This document shows, piece after piece, positions 1 through 7,903 of a stretch of 64,000 nucleotides of DNA. The DNA lies in NCBI GenBank assembly GCA_022842885.1, contig JALHOR010000010.1, positions 2,318-66,317 of the forward strand. The letters are read 5' to 3'. The position numbers and the translations under genes are program-made. Within the stretch, counting starts at the first letter, position 1; every line of letters begins with the position of its first letter. A model generated the notes under the pieces. That model was not told the origin of the DNA. It made no database searches and saw only the letters and a program-made list of their open reading frames with translations. The stretch comes from Anaerolineae bacterium. Lineage in GTDB: Bacteria; Chloroflexota; Anaerolineae; Aggregatilineales; Phototrophicaceae.

Positions 1-256
1 GGCAGGGCGTTAGTTCATCCACTAAATCCGAGCGCACCCAACCAAATACCAAGCCTTCTTGCAAATTCACTCGCACGCGATACCACAGGGGTCCATCTGG
101 TCTGCCGACTTGGGTGGCGCGTTCTAAGGCGTCCATCGTTTGCCCCACCGGCAGCACTGCCGCTACGGGCGAATTGGTCGTGGCTTGCTCGCGCATGGAA
201 ATTCCATTGGGTCCCTTGACAATCAAACGACACAATTCCGGCGGCGTCGGCGTGAT
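1..256 (-). pseudogene. Partial, diverged copy of the C-terminal SH3b end of the TPR/SH3b gene
   Basis: On the minus strand this stretch encodes an SH3b-like tail (motifs WYRVRVNLQEG, FGWVRSDLVDEL) and runs off the left edge without a stop. It aligns without gaps to positions 1177-1432, the 3' end of the intact TPR/SH3b gene. I count about eleven base differences, many at third codon positions, so it is a diverged copy, not an identical assembly echo. The homology stops abruptly near 252-256, where the sequence becomes the 3' part of moaA on the other strand. The Pro/Thr stalk, TM and TPR parts are absent. It may be a duplicated remnant, or the tail of a second paralogue truncated by recombination. 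Confidence 0.75.
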
Positions 257-512
257 TGATTCGGTGACTCAGCCGTTTTGTGGCGCATGTACGCGCTTGC
301 GTCTCTCGCCCGAAGGCAGATTATTCACCTGTTTGTTCGGCACACACGGCGTAGATTTGCGCGACCCCATGCGTGACGGTGCCAGCGACGACGACTTGAC
401 TGAGATTATTCGCGGGACATGGCAAAAACGCGCCGACCGCTATTCTGAAATTCGCACATCTCTCACCCAACCCGTCCGAAATAAAGTGCAGATGTATCAT
501 ATTGGCGGCTAA
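249..512 (+). pseudogene. moaA: 3' fragment of moaA (GTP 3',8-cyclase C-terminal region)
   Basis: The plus-strand frame from the GVIDSVTQPFCG motif to the TAA at 510-512 matches the C-terminal domain of MoaA, the radical-SAM enzyme that starts molybdenum cofactor synthesis from GTP. The second iron-sulfur cluster motif is visible as FCGACTRLRLSPEGRLFTC (CxxC-x13-C), and the protein ends normally with YHIGG. The N-terminal radical-SAM barrel with its CxxxCxxC is missing: upstream of about position 249 the sequence is antisense to the SH3b fragment. An apparent longer ORF beginning at 114 is a chimera of the two. As it stands the gene cannot encode a working enzyme, unless the junction is an assembly error. 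Confidence 0.8.
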
Positions 513-596
513 AATTCCGAAAATTTGTTTGCTTTTCCTGAATATTCGTTCTATGATTGGCACAATAGCCAACGCTGTTCAGGAAAGGTCATCGTT

Positions 597-1082
597 ATGC
601 ATCCAGCGTATTTGCTGCAATTGTATGAATATAACCAGTGGGCAAATCAGCGTGTGTGGGAGTGTGTGATACAGCTTGAGGAAGATAAATTCACACAAGA
701 CCTCGATTATTCGGTGGGGTCTATTTATATCCAGATGGTGCATACGATGGCGGTCGAACATTGGTGGTTGCACTTCCTGCGAACCAGCACCCTTGATTTT
801 TTAGAATTGGAACAATTTCCTGACCGCGCTACGATTCGCGCCAAGTGGGACGATGTGGAAGCAATAAATCGGACATATGTTGCCACGATAACACCGGAAG
901 AATTAGAACGACTCGTCAAACCCGCTTTTTGGGAAGAAAATACGAAGCCCATTAAAGTCTGGCAAGCCCTCATGCAAGTCATGAATCATAGTACCGACCA
1001 CCGGGCGCAAACCTTAGCCATGCTGCATCGTTTAGGCGCACCCACCGTCGGACAGGATTTCTTAGCCTATTTGCACGCATAA
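597..1082 (+). CDS. DinB/YfiT-family four-helix protein
   Basis: A 161-residue protein of the DinB fold (four-helix bundle, usually a metal-dependent thiol transferase or a damage-inducible protein of unknown substrate). Typical features are the N-terminal YEYNQWANQRVWE helix, a histidine in HTMAVEHWWL near residue 48-53, and HSTDHRAQ near residue 135, which together give the usual three-histidine metal site. The length fits the family. The start at 597 is chosen because AGGAAAGG at 581-588 is well spaced from it; an upstream in-frame start at 525 lacks this and would add 24 unlikely residues. It stands alone between the moaA fragment and the convergent TPR/SH3b gene. The substrate cannot be told from sequence. 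Confidence 0.82.
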   Translation: MHPAYLLQLYEYNQWANQRVWECVIQLEEDKFTQDLDYSVGSIYIQMVHTMAVEHWWLHFLRTSTLDFLELEQFPDRATIRAKWDDVEAINRTYVATITPEELERLVKPAFWEENTKPIKVWQALMQVMNHSTDHRAQTLAMLHRLGAPTVGQDFLAYLHA

Positions 1083-1162
1083 TAGATGATTGAGAACCTA
1101 GCATCATATACACTGGTATCTCAATCCATCTACTTGCAAATATCCCCAACGCTTGTTTTAAT

Positions 1163-3577
1163 TTAGGGCAGCGGCGGGCAGGAAGTCAGTTCATCCACTA
1201 AATCCGAGCGCACCCAACCAAACACCAAGCCTTCTTGTAAATTCACCCGCACGCGATACCACAGGGGTCCATCTGGTCTGCCGACTTGGGTGGCGCGTTC
1301 TAAGGCGTCCATCGTTTGCCCCACCGGCAGCACTGCCGCTACAGGCGAATTGGTCGTGGCTTGCTCACGCATGAAAATCCCATTGGGTCCCTTGACAATC
1401 AAACGACACAATTCCGGCGGCGTCGGTGTGATGCTCGGCGTCAGCGTAATCGTCGGCGTATCGCTGGGTGTCGGCGTGACTGTGGGCGTGTTGGTGTGTG
1501 TGGCGGTATTGGTTGCCGTCGGTGTGAGCGATGAGGTGGGCGTCCAAGAAGGTGTCCATGTCGGTGAAGGCGTCCATGTCCAAGTTGAAGTCGGCGTCGC
1601 CGTTGGTGTGAGCGAGGCGGTGGGTGTAGACGTTGCTGTATAGGTTGCCGTTGCTGTCGGCGTGTCGCTTGCCGTCGGTGTAATCGTCGCGGTGGGCGTA
1701 CTGCTCGGCGTCAGCGTAATCGTCGGCGTTAAAGTGGCGGTCGAAGTGGGCGTTGCCGTTGGAAATAACACAGGTTGCCATGTGTTGCGTGTGGCAAATA
1801 ACACCGTACTAATGCACAACAAAATGGCTGTCACCGCTATCCCTGCCAAAATCCTGAACTGCTGGCGGCGGCGGCGCAGCATACTTTCCAGCCGATAAAT
1901 TTCTGTGCGACGACCCAATAACCGGAACGGCTCATCACGCATGGCATTCAGCCACGCCTGCGCTTCGGCAGCATCACCATCATCCAAAGCCTGTTCTGCC
2001 CGTTCCATGTAGCGCGTCATCAAATCATTCACGACCAAGCGATAACGCTCATCTTGGGAGGCATTCGGCAGCCCGGCGAGCATCGCCCGCGCTTGTGCCA
2101 ATTCCGAATCGAAATTTTGCGTCACCAGCGATGCCGCCCGTTCAATGACTTGGCGCGAGCGTGTCATCTCGCTGGAGGCAGCGCGTGCTTCTAGCAAAAT
2201 ATCTTGTGTCGTGGTATCTGCCGGGTCAAGCGAGACGGCAAACTCCATCAGGCGAATGGCTTGGTCAGTCAATTTTAGGCGGTCATCTAACGAAGTGGCG
2301 CCTTTTGCCCGGTCTAAAATCGTCCGCGCTTGGTCGCTCAGTTGGACTTTTACACCCGTCAAGCGCGTATCAGTATCGCGTTGTAACTGCGCTAATCGCT
2401 GGCTAGAGGGCAGCATTTGCCGCACCCGCGCTAACGATGAGCGAATATTCTGGATTTGCGTCACTTGGTCTTCCAGCGACCCGCCCAACATATTCAGTTG
2501 AACAGTCACTTGATTCACATCTTGCTGCACGCGCTGAATCATCTGAATACGTTCTTCGGCTTGCGGGTCGTTGGGAACAACGCGCAGCGCCCCTTCGTAT
2601 TTTCGCAGTGCCTCGCCCCAATTGTCATTGGCAAGCAACCTATCGCCCTCAATGATGAGTTCGCGTGCCAGTGCCAAATCCTGAATATCCAGCAATGCCT
2701 GCTCCACATCTTTCCAATTGAGGATGCCATCGCGCTCGGCAATTTCGCGGGCTTCGCGGTACAAGCGGGCGGCTTCTTCGTAATTGCCCGCCCTCACCAG
2801 CGAATTAGCACGGTTATAAGCAACTCGTGCTTCAAACGGGATGCGATGGTCAGGGACGATGCCGCGAATGAGATTATCTTCCGCTTTTTGGCGATAGTCT
2901 TTCGCCGTTAGGTTGGTGGCTTCTGCCGATAAAATGCGGTTGGCAATATCCACTGTTTGCTGATAATCCCCGGCATAATACGTCTCGGTGAGCCGGGATA
3001 ACAACCCATCCAATTCGCTGCCGACAGCAGGAATTGAGCCAGTGCTAAATTTGTTAGGGGCAGACGCGGAAAACTCCTCTGGCGGGGCTTGCCCGGCAGA
3101 TGACACATAACGCGGCGGCGGTGGTGGTTCATCAATGCGCGTAGCAGACGGCGGCGCGACACTGGGCGGCGGGGCAGCAACCCCATACCGATTGAACAAA
3201 TCGCGGACACGATGTGCCGGCTGCGACCCTAACGACGCCGCTTGTTGCAATAACGCAATCACTTCGCCATCACGGGGATTTAGCGCAAGAGCTTCTGTCA
3301 GAATATCAATGGCTTCGTCAATATCATCCACATCGCCTGCCATTTCGAGACGAATTTTGGCACGGCGCAGCAACCCACGCACGGCGGCACTGGCAGATGG
3401 ATTATTCATTTGTGCCAATTCCGTGAACAATGCCCGCGCTTCATTCTCGTAGGGCGTGTTTTTGGCATCGCTCAACAAATCACGCAGGCTGCGTTCTAAT
3501 GCCGATAAATCGGCAGGGTTATTCACATTTTCTAGGCGGCGGCGCAAGTCTTCGATACGCCGTTTTAAATCCTGCAT
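1163..3577 (-). CDS. TPR-repeat membrane protein with Pro/Thr stalk and C-terminal SH3b domain
   Basis: An 804-residue protein. Residues 1-570 are helical and TPR-like, with segments such as AYNRANSLVRAGNYEEAARLYREA and an acidic, coiled-coil-like middle. A single membrane helix follows at about 573-596 (ILAGIAVTAILLCISTVLF), then a low-complexity TPT/TAT/TWTPS stalk at about 599-716, then an SH3b domain to the end. The predicted layout is TPR in the cytoplasm and stalk plus SH3b outside, perhaps touching peptidoglycan. The start at 3577 has AGGATGAG upstream; longer in-frame starts reach 3676 but lack such a site. Its 3' end is duplicated at 1-256. It is divergent from the small gene at 3680. 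Function is unknown; scaffolding or envelope sensing is inference. Confidence 0.8.
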   Translation of the reverse strand: MQDLKRRIEDLRRRLENVNNPADLSALERSLRDLLSDAKNTPYENEARALFTELAQMNNPSASAAVRGLLRRAKIRLEMAGDVDDIDEAIDILTEALALNPRDGEVIALLQQAASLGSQPAHRVRDLFNRYGVAAPPPSVAPPSATRIDEPPPPPRYVSSAGQAPPEEFSASAPNKFSTGSIPAVGSELDGLLSRLTETYYAGDYQQTVDIANRILSAEATNLTAKDYRQKAEDNLIRGIVPDHRIPFEARVAYNRANSLVRAGNYEEAARLYREAREIAERDGILNWKDVEQALLDIQDLALARELIIEGDRLLANDNWGEALRKYEGALRVVPNDPQAEERIQMIQRVQQDVNQVTVQLNMLGGSLEDQVTQIQNIRSSLARVRQMLPSSQRLAQLQRDTDTRLTGVKVQLSDQARTILDRAKGATSLDDRLKLTDQAIRLMEFAVSLDPADTTTQDILLEARAASSEMTRSRQVIERAASLVTQNFDSELAQARAMLAGLPNASQDERYRLVVNDLMTRYMERAEQALDDGDAAEAQAWLNAMRDEPFRLLGRRTEIYRLESMLRRRRQQFRILAGIAVTAILLCISTVLFATRNTWQPVLFPTATPTSTATLTPTITLTPSSTPTATITPTASDTPTATATYTATSTPTASLTPTATPTSTWTWTPSPTWTPSWTPTSSLTPTATNTATHTNTPTVTPTPSDTPTITLTPSITPTPPELCRLIVKGPNGIFMREQATTNSPVAAVLPVGQTMDALERATQVGRPDGPLWYRVRVNLQEGLVFGWVRSDLVDELTSCPPLP

Positions 3578-3679
3578 ATTCTCATCCTGATATAGGTGCA
3601 GGGTAAGTGTTGACTCAGGCAAATTTTGAAATTTCATGATACAGTTTAATGAGATTGCAAGACAGGTACAAATCACGGT

Positions 3680-4000
3680 ATGCGTTCAATCCAATTAAGA
3701 CCGAAGTACACCATCATCCTCAAATACGACATTTTACCGGGCGTGCAGGAACGCTATTTTCGCTTTGTCATGGGGGAATTTATCCCGGCGATGCAAGAGA
3801 TGGGCTTTTATATGCATCGGGCGTGGCATGTCCTGTGGGGCGATTACCCGGAACGACACATCGAATTTATCACCGAGAATGAGAATATCACCGAATTTAT
3901 AGACAGCACGCGCTGGCTGGAACTAGAAAGCAAGTTGCAAGATTACACCACCAACTATACGCGCCGCGTGCAGCATTTTACGGGGAATTTTCAGGTGTGA
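3680..4000 (+). CDS. Small conserved hypothetical protein (106 aa)
   Basis: A 106-residue soluble protein with a pattern of two strand-helix units (IILKYDILPGVQERYFRFV, then MHRAWHVLWGDYPERHIEFI), which resembles small ferredoxin-like dimeric alpha/beta-barrel proteins of the NIPSNAP/EthD type. I do not recognise the family with certainty. There is no signal peptide or membrane segment. The ribosome site is weak (a GACAGGT stretch upstream). It diverges from the TPR/SH3b gene across about 100 bases and converges on the PIN-like gene, ending 9 bases before that gene's stop. Confidence 0.6.
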   Translation: MRSIQLRPKYTIILKYDILPGVQERYFRFVMGEFIPAMQEMGFYMHRAWHVLWGDYPERHIEFITENENITEFIDSTRWLELESKLQDYTTNYTRRVQHFTGNFQV

Positions 4001-4008
4001 GGGGTGTG

Positions 4009-4491
4009 TTATTTGAGTTTTGCCGCAATGTAATCTGGGCAAAGTTCCTGAACAAGTATTTTTGCTGCATCCAGTTTGGGTTTATCCTTTGTCCAGTCTG
4101 TATCCACCGCATTGATAAGGGGCGCGGGCGGGTCAAATTTAAGTGAAACGGCAATAAACTTGCGGTCTGATTTATCATCAATCAGCACTTCTTCTGACAA
4201 AATAGCGTACCCATCATCGTCAAATTCGATAGTAACTTCTATTAGCCTATCACGGGGTTTCTTCTCAAGTTGATTTAAAATTTGGGTAGCGAATCCACGT
4301 TGCCTGATATTCGCCCGATATTCCCCTAAGATTTGATACCTATCATCCAGAGCCAATATATCTGTTCCTGCGATAAAGGCTCTAAGCCAATTTTGTGCCG
4401 CTTCAATACAATCGAGTTCAATTTCATTGGCATCGGCAATTAATTTATCTGCCATTGCCCATACATTGGTATCTACAACAAACTCAGCCAC
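4009..4491 (-). CDS. PIN-like protein paired with ATPase
   Basis: A 160-residue protein that begins VAEFVVDTNVW, the usual N-terminal strand of PIN-fold RNases with its first catalytic aspartate, followed by further acidic residues (IELDCIEAAQNWL, ILALDDRYQIL). The GTG start at 4491 is chosen because AAAGGA lies 8 bases upstream, and the start overlaps the TGA of the ATPase gene by 8 bases, so translation is probably coupled. An ATG at 4527 would add 12 residues lying inside the ATPase gene. PIN proteins generally cut RNA; here no VapB-like antitoxin is present and the partner is an SMC-type ATPase. An effector nuclease controlled by the ATPase is inference. Confidence 0.65.
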   Translation of the reverse strand: MAEFVVDTNVWAMADKLIADANEIELDCIEAAQNWLRAFIAGTDILALDDRYQILGEYRANIRQRGFATQILNQLEKKPRDRLIEVTIEFDDDGYAILSEEVLIDDKSDRKFIAVSLKFDPPAPLINAVDTDWTKDKPKLDAAKILVQELCPDYIAAKLK

Positions 4492-5803
4492 CCGCCAGTT
4501 CCTTTCGGCGTTTTGCCAATGCAGCACGAGTTAGCGCGTCTAAGTCGCCTGATATATCGCCGAAAAATTCAGATGGCTCATTCCGTAATTGCCCGTATTG
4601 GTCTAAATCAATCGGCTGAATGGTAGACCCATTTTCGCCGGGTTGGCAAAAATACATGCGAATATTTTCTGGTTTGGCAAAGGCGGAACTTTCTTCGGCG
4701 ACTCGCCGCTGTAAACGCGTGAGCAAATGCTCGCTGTGAGTCTCGACGATTAACTGTAGGTTGCGCGTCTCTGCCACATGCAGCAGCAAATCGGCTAAAT
4801 GTGCTTGTGCGCCCGGATGCAGATGCAACTCCGGTTGTTCCAGCAGCACAATCGAGTTTTTTGGCACGGAGAATAACATCGTCAAAACCGGTAACACTTG
4901 CGAAACACCAAAACCTGTATCAATCAACGCGCTGTCTGTTCCCGCAATATTGGCTTTGGGTTCGTAAAAACGCCGATTGGTATCAATCGCATCCACTTTC
5001 AGCTTGTCTACCAAGCCCATTTTTGCCAACCATTCCGATACTTGTTGTATCAGCGATGGTTTGCCATTTTGATTCCCGCGTTCCGATGCTAACAACATTT
5101 CAATGGTATTTTCCCCACGCCAACCAATTTCGCCGGGGGTGCTGCCCGTCCAAAGATAAGTTCGTTTGGGAAAATTGCGAAGGGGACCGAGATATTTTAT
5201 TTTTGTAACAAGTTGAGAAAATAAAATAATCATAATATAAATATGAAAATTTAACTTACTAGACAAAATCTTTTCTATCGTATTTTCAGCAACTTGATGT
5301 AATATATTATCTATTGGACTACTCTCATTCAAATTTAGCAGATTAGTTAATTGATCAAGAGAATAGCTACCATCAGATTCTCTATTAATAAATCTTCTCT
5401 CTTCAGTTTTATCCTCACGAAATGCTTGAAAACCCATTTGTGAAAGTACAACAGTATCATTAAATGCCCATCTGCTAACAAAAGATGTGTTGATAATTTT
5501 TGACCCTAATCCTTCAATTTCTTTCTCATCTGGCGGAGCAAAGTCTAAATAAATATCTAAACCCAAATTATCCTGATGCTTATAGATTACATCTTGGTAA
5601 CTTCCTAAATCAATAACTGAATTTTCCTCTCCTCCAAAACTTGTAAAATCTTGATATGTTACGCCATGCTTCAGCAGCAACAACGACTGCAAAATGCTGG
5701 TCTTTCCTGAGCTATTCGTGCCAAAAAGCAGCGTCAGCGGGGCAAGTTCAATATCCAGTTCGCGCCAACTTTTGAAGTTCGTTAATTTCATCCGAGTGAG
5801 CAT
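4484..5803 (-). CDS. AAA15/DUF3696-type SMC-like ATPase
   Basis: A 439-residue ABC/SMC-class ATPase. The N-terminus MKLTNFKSWRELDIEL and Walker A GTNSSGKTS (about residues 33-41), the D-loop region LLEQPELHLHPGAQ and the switch histidine in LQLIVETHSEHLL are typical of OLD/RecF-like ATPases of the DUF3696/COG4637 type. The start at 5803 has GAGGG upstream. It overlaps the downstream PIN-like gene. The middle third (about 5180-5650) is much richer in A and T than the two ends, so the coding sequence looks like a mosaic with a variable central insert. Related ATPases often serve as sensors in phage-defence modules; that role is inferred here. Confidence 0.78.
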   Translation of the reverse strand: MLTRMKLTNFKSWRELDIELAPLTLLFGTNSSGKTSILQSLLLLKHGVTYQDFTSFGGEENSVIDLGSYQDVIYKHQDNLGLDIYLDFAPPDEKEIEGLGSKIINTSFVSRWAFNDTVVLSQMGFQAFREDKTEERRFINRESDGSYSLDQLTNLLNLNESSPIDNILHQVAENTIEKILSSKLNFHIYIMIILFSQLVTKIKYLGPLRNFPKRTYLWTGSTPGEIGWRGENTIEMLLASERGNQNGKPSLIQQVSEWLAKMGLVDKLKVDAIDTNRRFYEPKANIAGTDSALIDTGFGVSQVLPVLTMLFSVPKNSIVLLEQPELHLHPGAQAHLADLLLHVAETRNLQLIVETHSEHLLTRLQRRVAEESSAFAKPENIRMYFCQPGENGSTIQPIDLDQYGQLRNEPSEFFGDISGDLDALTRAALAKRRKELAGG

Positions 5804-5833
5804 GATTTTTACCCTCAACACATTATCAAACAA

Positions 5834-5938
5834 AGTCTAACATACAAATCCAAACAGACAACACCTTGCCCAACATGGAAACCCAGTGGGAAATGGAAAA
5901 TATGCTCGGCTATAACCTATCGCCGCTACTGAAGGCAT
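5834..5938 (+). repeat. Diverged inverted duplicate, copy 1 (partner 35660-35765)
   Basis: About 105 bases that match the reverse complement of 35660-35765 with roughly a dozen mismatches and no visible gap. Both begin AGTCTAACATAC and contain ATG GAA ACC CAG TGG GAA ATG, which reads METQWEM in each copy; the reading then differs (copy 1 stops at 5953-5955 as a 26-codon frame). It lies between the divergent ATPase and nucleotidyltransferase genes. It looks like the 5' remnant of a duplicated gene or small element. Confidence 0.75.
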
Positions 5939-5962
5939 TACGGCAAAATCCATAAGAGGCAT

Positions 5963-6004
5963 TGCCATTTATCCCTGTTACGCCCTACACTCGGATAAAT
6001 GGCA
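5963..6004. promoter_or_regulatory. 12-bp inverted repeat upstream of the nucleotidyltransferase gene
   Basis: TGCCATTTATCC at 5963-5974 is repeated as its perfect reverse complement at 5993-6004, separated by 18 bases. The right arm ends 22 bases before the start codon at 6026 and just upstream of the GAGGA ribosome site. It could be an operator or a leader hairpin; there is no T-run to suggest a terminator. Confidence 0.55.
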
Positions 6005-6025
6005 TCTGTCTTGAGGAAAACACCC

Positions 6026-6793
6026 ATGATATGGCAAGGACCGCAATCCCAAACCACCGCGCAGCGCATGGCAATGGTTGATCGTATCATCGCGCATATT
6101 CACCGCCAATACCCACAGCAGGTTACGGCAATTGGCTTGTATGGCTCACTGGGGCAAGGGAAAGACTTGCCCTTTTCTGATATTGAACTTTTTTGTGTGT
6201 TGAACAACGCCGACACCAATTTTGATAACGAATGGATTTATGGCGTGGGCAAAGCCGAAGTAAATTTTCGCAGCCAAGATATTTTTTATCAGGAAGTCGC
6301 CACTATCGAAGAAGATTGGGCGCTGACGCATGGTTGTTATGTGTATGCCAAACCACTGCATGGCACAGAAGCATTTTTTACGGATTTAAAACAGCGCGTT
6401 TTATCTGCCCCCAATGCGGCGTTTCAACGGGCATTAAGCCAGATTATTGCCCATGAATTGTACGAAAATATGGGCAAGGTGCGTAATCTACAGCATGGCG
6501 ATACTTTGTATGATTTTCCACGATTGGCGCTGCACTGTGCAGAATATGCGGCGCTGATGTTGGGGCTGTGGCATCGGCATTGTTATACGTCTCGCGCTCG
6601 CCTCTTTCCCGAATCCCTATCGTTAGCGAGTCGTCCGGGAGGTTACGATGCGTTATGCAGCGAAGTGATGACCGGCAATCTGCGTGACCCGATGTTTATC
6701 ATTTATTTGCTGGAAAATTTTTGGGACGGCATCGGCAGTTGGGCAGTGGCACACAATATTGACATGACTGCCCATACCACCGCGCCGTTTTAG
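6026..6793 (+). CDS. Kanamycin nucleotidyltransferase-like (ANT(4')-type) protein
   Basis: A 255-residue protein that resembles staphylococcal/bacillar kanamycin nucleotidyltransferase along its whole length, which is also about 253 residues. The nucleotidyltransferase motif is GLYGSLGQGKDLPFSDIEL (residues 37-55, with the metal-binding acidic pair in SDIE), EVNF follows, and IAHELYENMGKVRN (141-154) places a glutamate at 147 where the known enzyme has its catalytic base, with the conserved lysine at 151. PSGYD-like and ENFWDGI segments close the C-terminal domain. The GAGGA site at 6013-6017 sets the start at 6026, not 5999. The family adenylylates 4'-hydroxyls of aminoglycosides; the substrate here is not proven. 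Its last bases overlap the convergent DUF4058 gene. Confidence 0.85.
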   Translation: MIWQGPQSQTTAQRMAMVDRIIAHIHRQYPQQVTAIGLYGSLGQGKDLPFSDIELFCVLNNADTNFDNEWIYGVGKAEVNFRSQDIFYQEVATIEEDWALTHGCYVYAKPLHGTEAFFTDLKQRVLSAPNAAFQRALSQIIAHELYENMGKVRNLQHGDTLYDFPRLALHCAEYAALMLGLWHRHCYTSRARLFPESLSLASRPGGYDALCSEVMTGNLRDPMFIIYLLENFWDGIGSWAVAHNIDMTAHTTAPF

Positions 6794-7791
6794 CTGCTAG
6801 TCACACCCAAAGCCGCCAACTGCTGCAACACTTCAGCCAGCGGTAGATTTTTTGTAGGCTGTGGCATAGTCTCTAAATCTATTCCGGCGACAGATGCCTC
6901 TAAGATTGCCAACATACGAGCAGCAATCCGCGCTTGGTCAGCAGCGGAATAGCGCGAAAAATTGACCGGAAATTCGGTGTAATTGACACTATTGCCATAA
7001 TACATTTCTTCAAAAGAGCGTTGGTACGGCGGGTCAAAATCAAAGACGATAAAATCATCGCTTTCCAACGGAATCGGCATTCGCGGAATGGGGCTATCTA
7101 CAGCAAAGGCTTTGCGGTATACGCGCCCTTTTGGCAGTGTGGGACGTGGGTCTATCACAATAATGCGATACGGATGGTTGGTTTCATCAGGGCTGGTTGT
7201 ACCATTTTCGGCATTATCAGCGTGTGATAGTGTGGGTGGTGTCTCATGCAAATAATCCAGTTCAACGAAGAAAATGCCACTCCACAACAGCGCCAATCGC
7301 TTATCATCATAGCCGCTGGCATAGCGCCCACGCGGTTTGTTAGCAGGCGATAGCAGTTCAATCCAAGTGATGGGTTTGCGGTCTTTTTGGCGGGCAACTT
7401 CTGCCCGATAAATTGCCAACGCCGGATAATACAATTCTTCTTCTGGCAGCAGCAGCACATCCGTAATTGGCAGCGTTTCGACTTGCTCCAGCAGCGCACT
7501 TTGTCCCCATCCCTCACCTACAGGGATACTTCCACGTTTCGGCAAGGGGTCAGAGATTAACACATCGGCACGCGGACGCCCGATAATGTCATCGTTGCGC
7601 CGAATCTGCACCGATTTTTCAATTTCGACACGATACCCGCGTGAGACCAGTTCTTTTTGCATAAAACGAGCTATATCATTAATATGAGCAGCATGAAACC
7701 CCTCCCAACCTTCATTGGGCTGCTGCAATAAACTTTGCAGGTGGGCGTTAATGCCATGATATTGATTTTTAACAGCGCGGATTGCATCCAT
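6790..7791 (-). CDS. DUF4058 family protein
   Basis: A 333-residue soluble protein that fits DUF4058, a family of unknown function frequent in cyanobacteria and Chloroflexota. Signs are the N-terminal KNQYHGINAHLQSLLQ segment, WEGFHAAHINDIARFMQ, a central predicted nuclease-like core (RPRADVLISD, then ITWIELLSPANKPRG, a D...E pattern like that of restriction-fold proteins), and the C-terminal PVNFSRYSAADQARIA. A GAGG site lies 7 bases before the ATG at 7791. Its stop overlaps the stop of the convergent nucleotidyltransferase gene, and a TATAAT lies about 33 bases upstream of the start. Function is not known. Confidence 0.75.
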   Translation of the reverse strand: MDAIRAVKNQYHGINAHLQSLLQQPNEGWEGFHAAHINDIARFMQKELVSRGYRVEIEKSVQIRRNDDIIGRPRADVLISDPLPKRGSIPVGEGWGQSALLEQVETLPITDVLLLPEEELYYPALAIYRAEVARQKDRKPITWIELLSPANKPRGRYASGYDDKRLALLWSGIFFVELDYLHETPPTLSHADNAENGTTSPDETNHPYRIIVIDPRPTLPKGRVYRKAFAVDSPIPRMPIPLESDDFIVFDFDPPYQRSFEEMYYGNSVNYTEFPVNFSRYSAADQARIAARMLAILEASVAGIDLETMPQPTKNLPLAEVLQQLAALGVTSS

Positions 7792-7823
7792 CGTCGTGCC
7801 TCATCGCCACTGATTTTTAGCTC

Positions 7824-7829
7824 ATTATA
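7824..7829 (-). promoter_or_regulatory. Putative -10 element for the DUF4058 gene
   Basis: A perfect TATAAT on the minus strand, about 33 bases upstream of the DUF4058 start. No good -35 hexamer is visible at 16-18 bases, so it is a partial promoter call. Confidence 0.4.
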
Positions 7830-7865
7830 CGCCACTTCACCCCCAATTTATGCCGTCACATCGGG

Positions 7866-7871
7866 TATAAT
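7866..7871 (+). promoter_or_regulatory. Putative -10 element for the first DUF1152 gene
   Basis: A perfect TATAAT on the plus strand, 32 bases upstream of the start at 7904, back to back with the minus-strand TATAAT at 7824-7829. The -35 region is weak. Confidence 0.4.
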
Positions 7872-7903
7872 TCAGGTTCTGTTCATTCATGAGTGGGAGT
7901 GAT

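Noticed and set aside
114-512. One continuous 132-codon plus-strand ORF
   Set aside because: Its first half is antisense to the SH3b fragment and only the part after about 249 is moaA; it is a chimera, not a gene.
2145-2911. Plus-strand ORFs antisense to the TPR/SH3b gene
   Set aside because: They follow the codon structure of the minus-strand gene and have no start signals; they are shadows.
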